In this document: positions 15,037 to 22,679 of the stretch, piece after piece
Layout: each line of letters begins with the position of its first letter
Numbering within the stretch: the stretch's first letter is position 1
Assembly: GCF_009708215.1 (NCBI RefSeq)
Contig: NZ_CP046175.1
Span: 806,001-870,000, forward strand
Source: Occultella kanbiaonis
GTDB lineage: Bacteria; Actinomycetota; Actinomycetes; Actinomycetales; Beutenbergiaceae
Direction: 5' to 3'
DNA: 64,000 nucleotides
Translations under genes and position numbers: made by a program
Notes under the pieces: model-generated
What the model was told of the DNA's origin: nothing
What the model saw: the letters and a program-made list of their open reading frames with translations, nothing else
Databases searched by the model: none

Positions 15037-15987
15037 ATGGCAGTCACGGCGGGCTCTCGCACGGGGCCCTTCTGGCGTGCTCGTACCCACCCGGAGGCCC
15101 ACTCACCGGCCGACGAGGTCACCGGTCGGGGCGCAGCCCACGAGCTCGCGTTCCGCGCCCTGCAGCGCGAGGCCGGCAACGCCGCCGTGCAGCGTCTGGT
15201 CGCCGGGCCGCATGAGCGGCCGAAGGTGGAGGGCGACGAGGACAAGGAACGGGCCAAGGACGCCGAGGCCCAGCGGGCACCGGTCGACGCCGTGATCCAG
15301 CGGGCGCCGATGACTCGGATGAACCCCGCCCTCGCCCTGGCGGTGCAACGCGCGGCCGCCTTCTCGACGACCCTCACCAAGCCGGCGCCGACCCGCTCGA
15401 ACACCGCCTCGAGCACCACCCACGCCGACAATCCCACATTCACGGGACACGCGGTCGAGAACACCAAACGCAAGTGCTGGACGTACGCCCTGGACACCGT
15501 GGAGGCGAGCGGCAAGATCCAGATCGTCTACTTCACCCCCGACCGGTACCCCGCTCCGACCCCGGAGGACGACTCCGGGGCGCTCACGAACGTGACGAGC
15601 GCCAACGTGGCGGCCATCCTCAAGGACTTCAAGGACAACCGTCGGGGCATCCCGGACCACTGGTCCGCCTACCTCGCCGAGGACCTGCACGAGCAGTTCC
15701 ACTGGGAGCGCGAGTGGCTGCGCCTGGCACGCCCGGCCGCGAAGAAGGCCGAGTCGAAGATCGGCAAGCTGAAGGTGGACAAGGCCACGGCGCCGACGCA
15801 GACGGATGCCGAGAAGGAGCTCGAGCCCAAGGCCAAGGCACTGTTCGACGCGGAGTTGCGGGCCGCCCGCACCAAGTGGAACGCCATGGGAGACAGCGCG
15901 GGTGATCCGCCCTATCGCGCGCAAGCGCCCGCCGTCGACGCCCTGGCTGCCCGCGTCAAGAAGTTGAAGAAGGAGAAGAAGTGGTAG
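15037..15987 (+). CDS. Putative zinc metallopeptidase-like effector with eCIS/DUF4157-type leader
   Basis: A 316-residue protein that I do not recognise as a named family. The leader contains ALQREAGNAAVQRLV (residues about 41-55) followed by further isolated LQR/VQR/IQR tripeptides (AQRAP, VIQRAP, LAVQRAAAF). This is the pattern seen at the N-termini of proteins linked to extracellular contractile injection systems and DUF4157. The middle region has a Cys/Trp patch (KRKCWTYAL) and, after WSAYLAEDL, His218-Glu-Gln-Phe-His222-Trp-Glu224, a classic HExxH zincin motif. The C-terminus is Lys/Glu/Ala-rich and ends KKLKKEKKW. No signal peptide is evident. GGAGG lies five bases before the ATG. The stop overlaps the next gene by seven bases, as in toxin-partner pairs. 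The effector role is inference. Confidence 0.6.
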   Translation: MAVTAGSRTGPFWRARTHPEAHSPADEVTGRGAAHELAFRALQREAGNAAVQRLVAGPHERPKVEGDEDKERAKDAEAQRAPVDAVIQRAPMTRMNPALALAVQRAAAFSTTLTKPAPTRSNTASSTTHADNPTFTGHAVENTKRKCWTYALDTVEASGKIQIVYFTPDRYPAPTPEDDSGALTNVTSANVAAILKDFKDNRRGIPDHWSAYLAEDLHEQFHWEREWLRLARPAAKKAESKIGKLKVDKATAPTQTDAEKELEPKAKALFDAELRAARTKWNAMGDSAGDPPYRAQAPAVDALAARVKKLKKEKKW

Positions 15988-16394
15988 CGGACCGCGAACT
16001 CCTGGTCCACGTCCTCACCGCGAGGCCGCTGCGCCTGCATGTCGCGCTGCTCAATCCCGACGGCGCCGCCGGGCCGGTCTGGGTACCCCGGCTCCTGCGA
16101 CCCCTTGGTGCGTTCGTGCGCCTGGCGGTCCTCGACGGCGCGGGCGAGACCCGCTTCGAGACCACGGAGCCGAAGTTCAAGCCGAAGTTGCGGCCCGAGG
16201 ACGACGAGAGCTACCTGTCGCTCGAGCCCGGGTACAGCCACGGTGCGATCTTCGAGGCAGAAGTCGGCGAGGTCGCGGCCGGTGCTTACACGTTGCGCGT
16301 CACGTACCGCACGCTCGACTATCGCGGGAGTCCGGACCGGCCGGTGGGCGAGGTCACCCTCACCGAGGAGAGTGAGCTGGTGATCGGGGACTGA
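15981..16394 (+). CDS. Small beta-rich partner protein of the HExxH gene (candidate immunity protein or inhibitor)
   Basis: A 137-residue soluble protein with no signal peptide or membrane segment, translated from a GTG inside the last codons of the upstream gene (seven-base overlap, AAGGAG ribosome site inside that gene). Its pattern of alternating strands (LHVALLNPDGAAGPVW, FVRLAVLDGAGETRFET) and the motif LEPGYSHGAIFEAEVGEVAAGAYTLRVTYRT look like an immunoglobulin-like beta sandwich, similar in outline to BsuPI-type proteinase inhibitors and macroglobulin-like domains. Tight coupling to a putative zinc peptidase suggests it neutralises, chaperones or delivers that protein. No homologue can be named from memory. 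Confidence 0.55.
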   Translation: MVADRELLVHVLTARPLRLHVALLNPDGAAGPVWVPRLLRPLGAFVRLAVLDGAGETRFETTEPKFKPKLRPEDDESYLSLEPGYSHGAIFEAEVGEVAAGAYTLRVTYRTLDYRGSPDRPVGEVTLTEESELVIGD

Positions 16395-16416
16395 GCCGCG
16401 CCCGGGTCGCGTCCGG

Positions 16417-17463
16417 TCAGCGCGGGTCGATCAGGAACTTCATCACGTCGGCGTCCCCGTTCCGGGCGATGGCCTGCGCCAGGTCGTCGAGGCCGAACGT
16501 GCCGGAGACGAGCGCGTCCAGGTCGATCGCCCCGGACGCGGCGAGCTTGATCGCCGTCGGCCAGGTGTCGACGTAGCGGAACAGGCCCTCGATCTTCAGC
16601 TCCCGGCTCTGCAGCAGGAACAGGTCCACGTCGATCCGCTCCACGCCCATGCCCACCAGCACGGCCCGCCCGTCCGGGGCCAGCGCGCGCAGGCCCGCGT
16701 CGATCGCGCGGGCGTTGCCGGAGGCGTCGACGAACGAGGTGACCACACCGTCGAGCGGCGCATCGGAGACCGGGTCCAGGACCGCCGTCGCCCCGTGCGC
16801 CAGGGCGATGTCGCGGCGGGTCGGCAGCGGGTCGGAGACGATCACCTCGGTCGCGCCGAAGGCGCGCGCCGCCACCGCGGCGAGGATCCCGATCGGCCCG
16901 GCCCCGGCGATCAGCACGCTGGAACCCGGCACCACACCGGCCTTGCGGACCGCCGCGATCCCCACCGAGAGCGGCTCGACGAGCGCCGCGGCGGCGTCGG
17001 AGACCTCGTCGGGGACCGGATGTGCGAAGTCCGCCGGGGCGACCAGGTACTGCGCGAACGCGCCGTCGACCGGGGGAGCGGATCCGAACTCCATGTCCGG
17101 GCAGAGGTTGTACCTGCCGGTGCGGCAGTAGTGGCAGCGCCGGCACGGGCGCTGCGGCTCCACGGCGACCCGCTCGCCGATCCGCGCCGGGGACACGGCG
17201 GCGCCGACGGCGGCGATCACTCCGGTGGCCTCGTGGCCGAGGATCAGCGGCTTGGTGACGACGAGGTCGCCGACCCGGCCGTGGTCGTGGAAGTGCACGT
17301 CCGAGCCGCACAACCCGACGGCGGTGAGCGCCACGAGCACGTCGAAGTCGCCCGGGGTGGGCACGGGGGTCTCGCGGACCACGATCGTGCGTGGGCCGTC
17401 GAGGAAGGCCGCCCGCATCGTGGTGGGCAACTCGTTCGGCACTGCGGGCAGCGCGTCGGCCAT
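16417..17463 (-). CDS. Zinc-dependent alcohol dehydrogenase (sorbitol/iditol dehydrogenase-like)
   Basis: A 348-residue medium-chain dehydrogenase. Catalytic zinc ligands are visible as Cys in VGLCGSDVHFHDHGR, His-Glu in PLILGHEATGVI and the later EP in ALVEPLSVGI. The four structural zinc cysteines are in PCRRCHYCRTGRYNLCPD. The Rossmann dinucleotide site is VLIAGAGPIGILAAVAARAFGA, ending in a SDP pair, which suggests NAD preference. It is the last gene of a unit with the GH65 enzyme (four-base gap) and a beta-phosphoglucomutase. It probably oxidises a polyol or sugar released by or fed into that pathway. The ATG giving MADALPAV was chosen because a longer frame overlaps the GH65 gene by more than 60 bases. 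Confidence 0.9.
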   Translation of the reverse strand: MADALPAVPNELPTTMRAAFLDGPRTIVVRETPVPTPGDFDVLVALTAVGLCGSDVHFHDHGRVGDLVVTKPLILGHEATGVIAAVGAAVSPARIGERVAVEPQRPCRRCHYCRTGRYNLCPDMEFGSAPPVDGAFAQYLVAPADFAHPVPDEVSDAAAALVEPLSVGIAAVRKAGVVPGSSVLIAGAGPIGILAAVAARAFGATEVIVSDPLPTRRDIALAHGATAVLDPVSDAPLDGVVTSFVDASGNARAIDAGLRALAPDGRAVLVGMGVERIDVDLFLLQSRELKIEGLFRYVDTWPTAIKLAASGAIDLDALVSGTFGLDDLAQAIARNGDADVMKFLIDPR

Positions 17464-17467
17464 CGGG

Positions 17468-19903
17468 TCAGCGTCCGTTCGAGTGTCGTCGCTTCGGGGC
17501 CCGCCGGGCGGGTTGCTGGACCGGTTCGACATCCGGTGCCGCGGGTACGGGCAGGGTCACGGGATGGTCGGGGTGCACGTCGACCGGTTCCCCGTGGTGC
17601 CAGGTCCGCAGACCCGGGCCGGCCTCGACCTCGTAGGTGGCCTCCTCGGCGCCCGTGTCGGCATCGCGGCGGATGCTCACCCGGAGCACGTTGCCGCCGT
17701 AGGTGAGTTGGAACGCGATCCGCTGCAGCGCCCGCGGCAGCCGGGGCGCGAACGTCACCCGGCCGCCGTGGTCGCGCATCCCGCCGAAGCCGGCGACGGC
17801 GACCATCCAGGAGCCGCCCATGGCGGCGATGTGCAGGCCGTCGTCGACGTTGCCGTGCAGGTCGCCGAGGTCCACGAACGCGACCTCGGCCCAGTAGTCG
17901 TAGGCGAGTTCGAGGTGCCCGGTCTCGGCGGCCAGGACCGCCTGCGTGGCCGCGGAAAGGGACGAGTCCCGGACGGTGCGGGCCTCGTAGTAGGCGAAGT
18001 TGCGTTCCTTCTGCTCGGGCGTGAACAGGTCCCCGCGCAGGTGCATCGCGAGCGTCAGGTCCGCCTGCTTGATCACCTGGCGCCGGTACAGCTGGAAGTA
18101 CGGGTAGTGCAGCAGCAGCGGGTAGAACTTCTTCTTCGTGGCGGCGAAGTCCCACTCGGCGTGCCGGGTGAAGCCGAGCGACTGCTCGTGCACGCCGAGG
18201 TTGTCGTTGTAGGGCATCGACACGCCGGCCGCGGCCCGCCGCCAGAGGGCGATCTCGTCGGCGTTCACGCCGAGCGTGGCGGCGACCTCCGGGCGGCGCT
18301 CGCAGGCATCTGCCGCGTCGGTGAGGTTCTGTGCCGCCATCACGTTCGTGTAGAGGTTGTCGTCGACGATCGCCGTGTACTCGTCGGGGCCGGTGACCCC
18401 GTCGATGTGGAACTCGGTGTCGTTGAAGTGCCCGATCGAGGCCCACAGCCGGGCGGTCTCGGTGAGGAGTTCCACCCCGGCGCCGATCTCGAAGTCCTCG
18501 TCACCTGTCACCGCGAGGTACCGGGCGGTGGCGGCCGCCACCGCGGAGTTCACGTGGAAGGCTGCGGTCCCGGCCGGCCAGTACCCGGAGTTCTCCTTGC
18601 CGGAGATCGTCCGCCACGGGAAGGCCGCCCCGCGCAGCCCGAGCTCCTTGGCCCGGGCGCGCGCCTCGCCGAGGGTGGCGTGGCGCCAGACCAGGTGGTC
18701 GCGTGCGGCGGCGGGCATCGTGTACGTGAGCATGGGCAGCGCGAAGACCTCGGCGTCCCAGAACGTGTGCCCGTCGTAGCCGACGCCGGACAGCCCCTTC
18801 GCACTGATCGCCTGCCCCTCGGCGCGGGCCGCGGACTGCAGGATGTGGAACATCGAGACACGCACCGCCTGCTGCAGGGCCGGGTCGCCGTCGATCTCGA
18901 CATCGGCCCGGCTCCAGAACTCGTCCAGGAAGTTGCGCTGCTGTTCGACCAGCCCGTCCCAGCCGGTCAGCCGCGCGACGGACAGGGCCGCCTCCACCTG
19001 GTCACGCAGTGCCGGCGCGGAGCGCCGGTGCGACCAGCCGTAGGCGACCAGCTTGATCAGCCGCAGCCGGGAACCGCGCGGGACCTTCGCTGTCACCGTG
19101 TAACGGGCCAGGTCCCCGGCGGCCTCGATCGTGGTCTCGACCTCGTCCGGGACCTCGAGCAGGTGCGTCATGCCGGCGGCGACCCGGAGTTTGCTGCGGC
19201 GGGTCCGGTGCACCAGCACGGCCCGGCTGTCCCGGGCGGCGGCGAACTCCGCGCGCAGCGGCCGGTCCAGGTGGGCGGCGTCGCGCGGGTCGCTGGAGGG
19301 CGTGGAGCCGGACTCGTTCGCGAGCAGGTCCGACTGCAGCGCGACGTAGGCGTCGCCGTCCAGGGGCTCCACGTCGTAACAGATCGCCGCGAGCGAGCGC
19401 TGCGCGAAGGACACCAGCCGGCGGGAGGTGACCCGCACCGGGGTGCCACTGGGGGAGGTCCACTCCGTGTGCCGGTCCAGCGTGCCGGCCCGCAGGTCGA
19501 GGGCCCGCTCGTGGTGCTCGATCGCGCCGTAGCGCATGTCGAACGGGGAGTCACCCACGAACAACCGGATGATCTTGCCGTCGGTGACGTTGACGGCGGT
19601 CTCCCCGGACTCCGGGAAGCCGTAGCCGGACTCGGCGTGCGGGAGCGGGCGCTCCTCGAAGAACCCGTTCACGTAGGTGCCCGGCACCGCGCGCGGCTCA
19701 CCCTCCTCGAGGGAGCCGCGCAGCCCGATGTGGCCGTTCGCGAGGGAGTACAGCGACTCGCTCGCGGCGAGCGTGTGCAGGTCCAGGCCGGTGCGGCTCA
19801 GCGTCCACGGGTCCACCCGGTAGGCGCTGTCCCGCTCGTACTCGGTCGCGTCCGCGTCCTTGCTGCCCCGGTCCGCGGGGTTCACGCCGGTGAAGTCGGT
19901 CAT
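17468..19903 (-). CDS. Glycoside hydrolase family 65 protein (maltose/trehalose/kojibiose phosphorylase-type)
   Basis: An 811-residue cytosolic GH65 enzyme; family members phosphorolyse alpha-glucobiosides to beta-glucose 1-phosphate and glucose, a few hydrolyse them. The N-terminal beta-sandwich begins with ESLYSLANGHIGLRGSLEEG. The (alpha/alpha)6 barrel carries KGLSGVGYDGHTFWDAEVF and the general acid Glu508 in GVTGPDEYTAIVDDNLYTN. Further conserved barrel sequences are VIKQADLTLAMHLRGD and DGLHIAAMGGSWMVAVAGFGGM. It begins at an ATG overlapping the stop of the upstream beta-phosphoglucomutase gene (ATGA). That pairing argues for a phosphorylase, because the mutase would convert beta-glucose 1-phosphate to glucose 6-phosphate. 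Which disaccharide is used cannot be read from sequence alone. Confidence 0.92.
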   Translation of the reverse strand: MTDFTGVNPADRGSKDADATEYERDSAYRVDPWTLSRTGLDLHTLAASESLYSLANGHIGLRGSLEEGEPRAVPGTYVNGFFEERPLPHAESGYGFPESGETAVNVTDGKIIRLFVGDSPFDMRYGAIEHHERALDLRAGTLDRHTEWTSPSGTPVRVTSRRLVSFAQRSLAAICYDVEPLDGDAYVALQSDLLANESGSTPSSDPRDAAHLDRPLRAEFAAARDSRAVLVHRTRRSKLRVAAGMTHLLEVPDEVETTIEAAGDLARYTVTAKVPRGSRLRLIKLVAYGWSHRRSAPALRDQVEAALSVARLTGWDGLVEQQRNFLDEFWSRADVEIDGDPALQQAVRVSMFHILQSAARAEGQAISAKGLSGVGYDGHTFWDAEVFALPMLTYTMPAAARDHLVWRHATLGEARARAKELGLRGAAFPWRTISGKENSGYWPAGTAAFHVNSAVAAATARYLAVTGDEDFEIGAGVELLTETARLWASIGHFNDTEFHIDGVTGPDEYTAIVDDNLYTNVMAAQNLTDAADACERRPEVAATLGVNADEIALWRRAAAGVSMPYNDNLGVHEQSLGFTRHAEWDFAATKKKFYPLLLHYPYFQLYRRQVIKQADLTLAMHLRGDLFTPEQKERNFAYYEARTVRDSSLSAATQAVLAAETGHLELAYDYWAEVAFVDLGDLHGNVDDGLHIAAMGGSWMVAVAGFGGMRDHGGRVTFAPRLPRALQRIAFQLTYGGNVLRVSIRRDADTGAEEATYEVEAGPGLRTWHHGEPVDVHPDHPVTLPVPAAPDVEPVQQPARRAPKRRHSNGR

Positions 19904-20658
19904 GACGCCGCCCCCTCGAGGAGTTCGGCCAGGTCGGAGACGACGACGTCGGCCCCGTTCGCGGCCAGCTCGGCGGCCTGGTCGAGGCGATCGACCCCGA
20001 CGACGTAGCCGAAGCTGCCGGCCCGGCCCGCCTGCACGCCGGCGATCGCGTCCTCGATCACCGCGGCCTGCGCCGGCGCCACCCCGAGGGCGCGGGCGCC
20101 GGCCAGGAACGTGTCCGGCGCGGGCTTGCCCGGGAGGTTGTCCCGGGCCGCGATCACGCCGTCGACACGGGCCTCGAGCAGGTCGCTCAGGCCGGCCGCG
20201 GCGAGCACGTCGGCGCCGTTCGCGGACGCGGTCACCACCGCGGTGCGCAGCCCCGCGGCCCGCACGGCGTGCAGGTAGGCGACCGACCCCGGGTAGGTCG
20301 CGACGCCGTCGGCCGCCAACCGGCGACCGACCTCGGAGTTCTTGCGGTTGCCGATCCCGCAGACCGTCTCGGCCTCCGGCCCGTCCGCGGGCGTGCCCTC
20401 CGGGGGGTGGATCCCGCGGGAGGCGAGGAAGGCGCGCACGCCGTCGTACCGGCGGCGCCCGTCCACGTGGGCGGCGTACTCCGCCTCGGTGAACTCGCTC
20501 TGACCGTGCGCGGCCAGGATCGGATCGAAGGTCTGCTTCCACGCGGTGCGGTGCAGCACCGAGGTCTGGGTCAGGACGCCGTCGAGATCGAACAGGACGG
20601 CGAGGATGGTGGGCGGGAGACCGAGCCTGCCGAGGCCGGTCGACGATGCGTGGGGCAT
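19900..20658 (-). CDS. pgmB: Beta-phosphoglucomutase (HAD superfamily)
   Basis: A 252-residue HAD-IA protein. Motif I is VLFDLDGVLTQTSVLHRTAW, with the nucleophile Asp24 and acid/base Asp26. Between them and motif III lies the helical cap, with DGRRRYDGVRAFLASRGI (the substrate-contact loop found in pgmB). Motif II is VVTASANGADVL, motif III Lys is in LPGKPAPDTFLAGA, and motif IV is AVIEDAIAGVQAGRAGSFG. These features match beta-phosphoglucomutase, which interconverts beta-glucose 1-phosphate and glucose 6-phosphate. It is first in an operon with GH65 and zinc alcohol dehydrogenase. The ATG for MPHASSTG was chosen; a 25-residue longer form is possible but unsupported. Confidence 0.88.
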   Translation of the reverse strand: MPHASSTGLGRLGLPPTILAVLFDLDGVLTQTSVLHRTAWKQTFDPILAAHGQSEFTEAEYAAHVDGRRRYDGVRAFLASRGIHPPEGTPADGPEAETVCGIGNRKNSEVGRRLAADGVATYPGSVAYLHAVRAAGLRTAVVTASANGADVLAAAGLSDLLEARVDGVIAARDNLPGKPAPDTFLAGARALGVAPAQAAVIEDAIAGVQAGRAGSFGYVVGVDRLDQAAELAANGADVVVSDLAELLEGAAS

Positions 20659-20745
20659 GACAACGACGCTAGCCCTCGCCGCGCAGATATGGCCAAACGC
20701 GCCCGGCAGGTCGCGAGATGGCGAAATCGGCATGTTCCTGCGCGT

Positions 20746-20780
20746 TGCGTCACTGACCCGCCACCCGGGTCAGTGACGCA
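20746..20780. repeat. Long palindrome A (14-bp perfect stem, 7-nt loop)
   Basis: TGCGTCACTGACCC pairs perfectly with GGGTCAGTGACGCA across a 7-nt loop. It lies between two same-strand genes (upstream of the beta-phosphoglucomutase start). Palindrome B at 40969-41009 shares the 18 bases GCGTTGCGTCACTGACCC, so it is a dispersed repeat and not a unique terminator. Confidence 0.8.
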
Positions 20781-20811
20781 TCACACGGACAAGGGGGCCG
20801 CGAGAGGGCCG

Positions 20812-21291
20812 CTACCCGGTCGCGCGGTGGCGCCGCCGGATCGCCTTCGGGGGGCGCGGGCCGAGATACGAGCGGCCGGGGTCGACCAGGAAGCCCTGGC
20901 GCAGCGCCTCACGCCCGATCAGCATTCGGAAGCCCATCCGGTCCCGGTTGCTCAGGGTCACCTCGGCGGTGATCGGGCGGGCGGCGACCACCAGGTCAAG
21001 GAGCACCACGATCCGGCGCTGGGTGTGGCCCGAGGAACTGCGCACGACGCGGCGGTCGTGCACCGGGAGGGTGACCTCCACCTCGTCCCGGGCCGAGTTC
21101 TGCAGAGGGTGCACGATGAACGAGACCCAGGGTCCGCCGTCGTGCTCGAACTCGGTCACGCCGAAGGCGTGAAGGGCGCTCGAACGGGCACCCGTGTCGA
21201 TCTTCGCCTTGACCCACGGCACCCCGATCCCGGGCATCGCGACCCACTCGCGCCACCCCGTCGGGGTGCTTAGATGGGTCGGCCCGGTCAC
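20812..21291 (-). CDS. RimK-type ATP-dependent zinc protease-like protein (retropepsin-fold family)
   Basis: A 159-residue protein of the family annotated as putative ATP-dependent zinc protease, whose fold resembles retropepsins. The conserved opening GWREWVAMPGIGVPWVKAKIDTGARSSALHA contains the catalytic-type DTGA motif, and the C-terminal half ends with MGFRMLIGREALRQGFLVDPGRSYL, both diagnostic. Homologues often sit next to rimK-type ligase genes, as here: the divergent gene 25 bases away encodes the ligase. The start is uncertain: the GTG chosen has AGGA eight bases upstream; an ATG at 21318 would overlap the divergent gene's start. It may process peptides or proteins modified by the ligase; this is a guess from gene proximity. 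Confidence 0.78.
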   Translation of the reverse strand: MTGPTHLSTPTGWREWVAMPGIGVPWVKAKIDTGARSSALHAFGVTEFEHDGGPWVSFIVHPLQNSARDEVEVTLPVHDRRVVRSSSGHTQRRIVVLLDLVVAARPITAEVTLSNRDRMGFRMLIGREALRQGFLVDPGRSYLGPRPPKAIRRRHRATG

Positions 21292-21316
21292 CTCCTCATC
21301 CTCGCAGGCGAACAGC

Positions 21317-22507
21317 ATGAAACTGGCGATCCTCTCGCGCGCGCCCCGTGCGTACTCCACCCAACGGCTGCGGACGGCTGCGGCCGACCGTGGGCACCAG
21401 GTCAAGGTCCTGGACACGCTGCGGTTCGCCATCGACCTGTCCGGGCCCGAGCCGGACCTGCAGTTCCGGGGCAAGCCGATCTCGGACTACGACGCGATCC
21501 TGCCAAGGATCGGCAACTCGATCACCTACTTCGGCACCGCCGTCGTCCGGCAGTTCGAGCAGATGGACGTGTACACGCCGAACACGGCGAACGGGATCTC
21601 GAACGCGCGGGACAAGCTCCGGGCGAGCCAGATCCTCGCGCGGCACCAGATCGGCATGCCGGCGACGGCGTTCGTGCGCAACCGCGCGGACGTGCGGCCC
21701 GCGATCGAGCGGGTCGGTGGGGCGCCCGTGGTGATCAAGTTGCTCGAGGGCACCCAGGGCATCGGCGTGATCCTCGCGCCCGGGGTCAAGGTCGCCGAGG
21801 CGATCATCGAGACCCTGCACAGCACCAAGCAGAACGTGCTCATCCAGAGCTTCGTGGTGGAGAGCAAGGGGCGGGACGTGCGCGCCCTCGTGGTCGGCGA
21901 CCGCGTGGTCGCCGCGATGCGCCGGATCGCGCACGGTGACGAGTTCCGTTCGAACGTGCATCGTGGCGGTTCGGTCGAACCCGTCACGCTGGACAAGGAG
22001 TTCGAGGAGCTCGCGGTCCGCTCGGCCCAGATCATGGGGCTTCGGGTCGCGGGCGTGGACATGCTCGAGGGCTCCGACGGGCCGCTCGTGATGGAGGTCA
22101 ACTCCTCCCCGGGCCTCGAGGGCATCGAGACCGCCACGAACCTGGACGTGGCCGGCGCGATCATCGACCACATCGCCGACCAGGTCGCGTTCCCGGAGAT
22201 CGACGTGCGGCAGCGGCTGACCGTCTCCACCGGGTACGGCGTCGCGGAGCTGCTCGTGCACACCGGCGCCGACCTGGTCGGACGCACCCTCGGCGAATCG
22301 GGTCTCGAGGAGCGCGACATCACCGTGCTGACGCTGCACCGCGGCACCTCGGTGATTCCGAACCCGCGGCGCAGCACCCAGCTCGAGGCCGAGGACCGGC
22401 TGCTGTGCTTCGGCCGGTTGGAGGAGATGCGTTCGATGATCCCCGCCCGGCGGAGCCGACGGCGCAAGGTCCGCAGGCTGCCGCCCGGGCCGCTCGTCGA
22501 GGGCTGA
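21317..22507 (+). CDS. rimK: RimK family ATP-grasp ligase with C-terminal TrkA-C (RCK_C) domain
   Basis: A 396-residue ATP-grasp enzyme. The N-terminal pre-ATP-grasp region opens with MKLAILSRAPRAYSTQRL, followed by GKPISDYDAILPRIG. The ATP-grasp core has APVVIKLLEGTQGIGVILA, the loop GRDVRALVVGDRVVAAMRR, and the metal-binding DMLEGSDGPLVMEVNSSPGL. RimK enzymes add glutamate to ribosomal protein S6 or ligate related amino acids. The last 95 residues form a TrkA-C domain (STGYGVAELLVHTGADLVG, RDITVLTLHRGTSVIPNPRR), which in transporters binds small ligands such as nucleotides and here may be regulatory; the fusion recurs in actinobacterial RimK proteins. Divergent from a RimK-type protease. 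Confidence 0.88.
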   Translation: MKLAILSRAPRAYSTQRLRTAAADRGHQVKVLDTLRFAIDLSGPEPDLQFRGKPISDYDAILPRIGNSITYFGTAVVRQFEQMDVYTPNTANGISNARDKLRASQILARHQIGMPATAFVRNRADVRPAIERVGGAPVVIKLLEGTQGIGVILAPGVKVAEAIIETLHSTKQNVLIQSFVVESKGRDVRALVVGDRVVAAMRRIAHGDEFRSNVHRGGSVEPVTLDKEFEELAVRSAQIMGLRVAGVDMLEGSDGPLVMEVNSSPGLEGIETATNLDVAGAIIDHIADQVAFPEIDVRQRLTVSTGYGVAELLVHTGADLVGRTLGESGLEERDITVLTLHRGTSVIPNPRRSTQLEAEDRLLCFGRLEEMRSMIPARRSRRRKVRRLPPGPLVEG

Positions 22508-22549
22508 GCCCGCGTGGCCGGCGGCCGACCCGTCCGGTCCACCATCTGA

Positions 22550-22610
22550 GACTCCTGGAGTCCACGTTGAGGATCGGCGCGCCTGGACCGACTCTGGGGT
22601 GACCCCCAGA
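22550..22610. promoter_or_regulatory. Palindrome and hairpin upstream of the ABC solute-binding gene
   Basis: Two inverted repeats lie in the 172-bp spacer after rimK. At 22550-22562 is GACTCC-T-GGAGTC, operator-like. At 22593-22610 is TCTGGGG-TGAC-CCCCAGA, a 7-bp stem with 4-nt loop that may end rimK transcription or act in the leader of the next gene. Their roles are inferred. Confidence 0.45.
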
Positions 22611-22679
22611 CCGTTGTCGGCACGTCGTTGACTCGGATGCGCCGACCCCTGCCCAGGCAGGCCACGAGAGGAACCCACG

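Noticed and set aside
17225-20008. 927-codon plus-strand open frame opposite the GH65 operon
   Set aside because: Antisense shadow. The minus strand carries a full GH65 domain and zinc dehydrogenase with tight gene overlaps.
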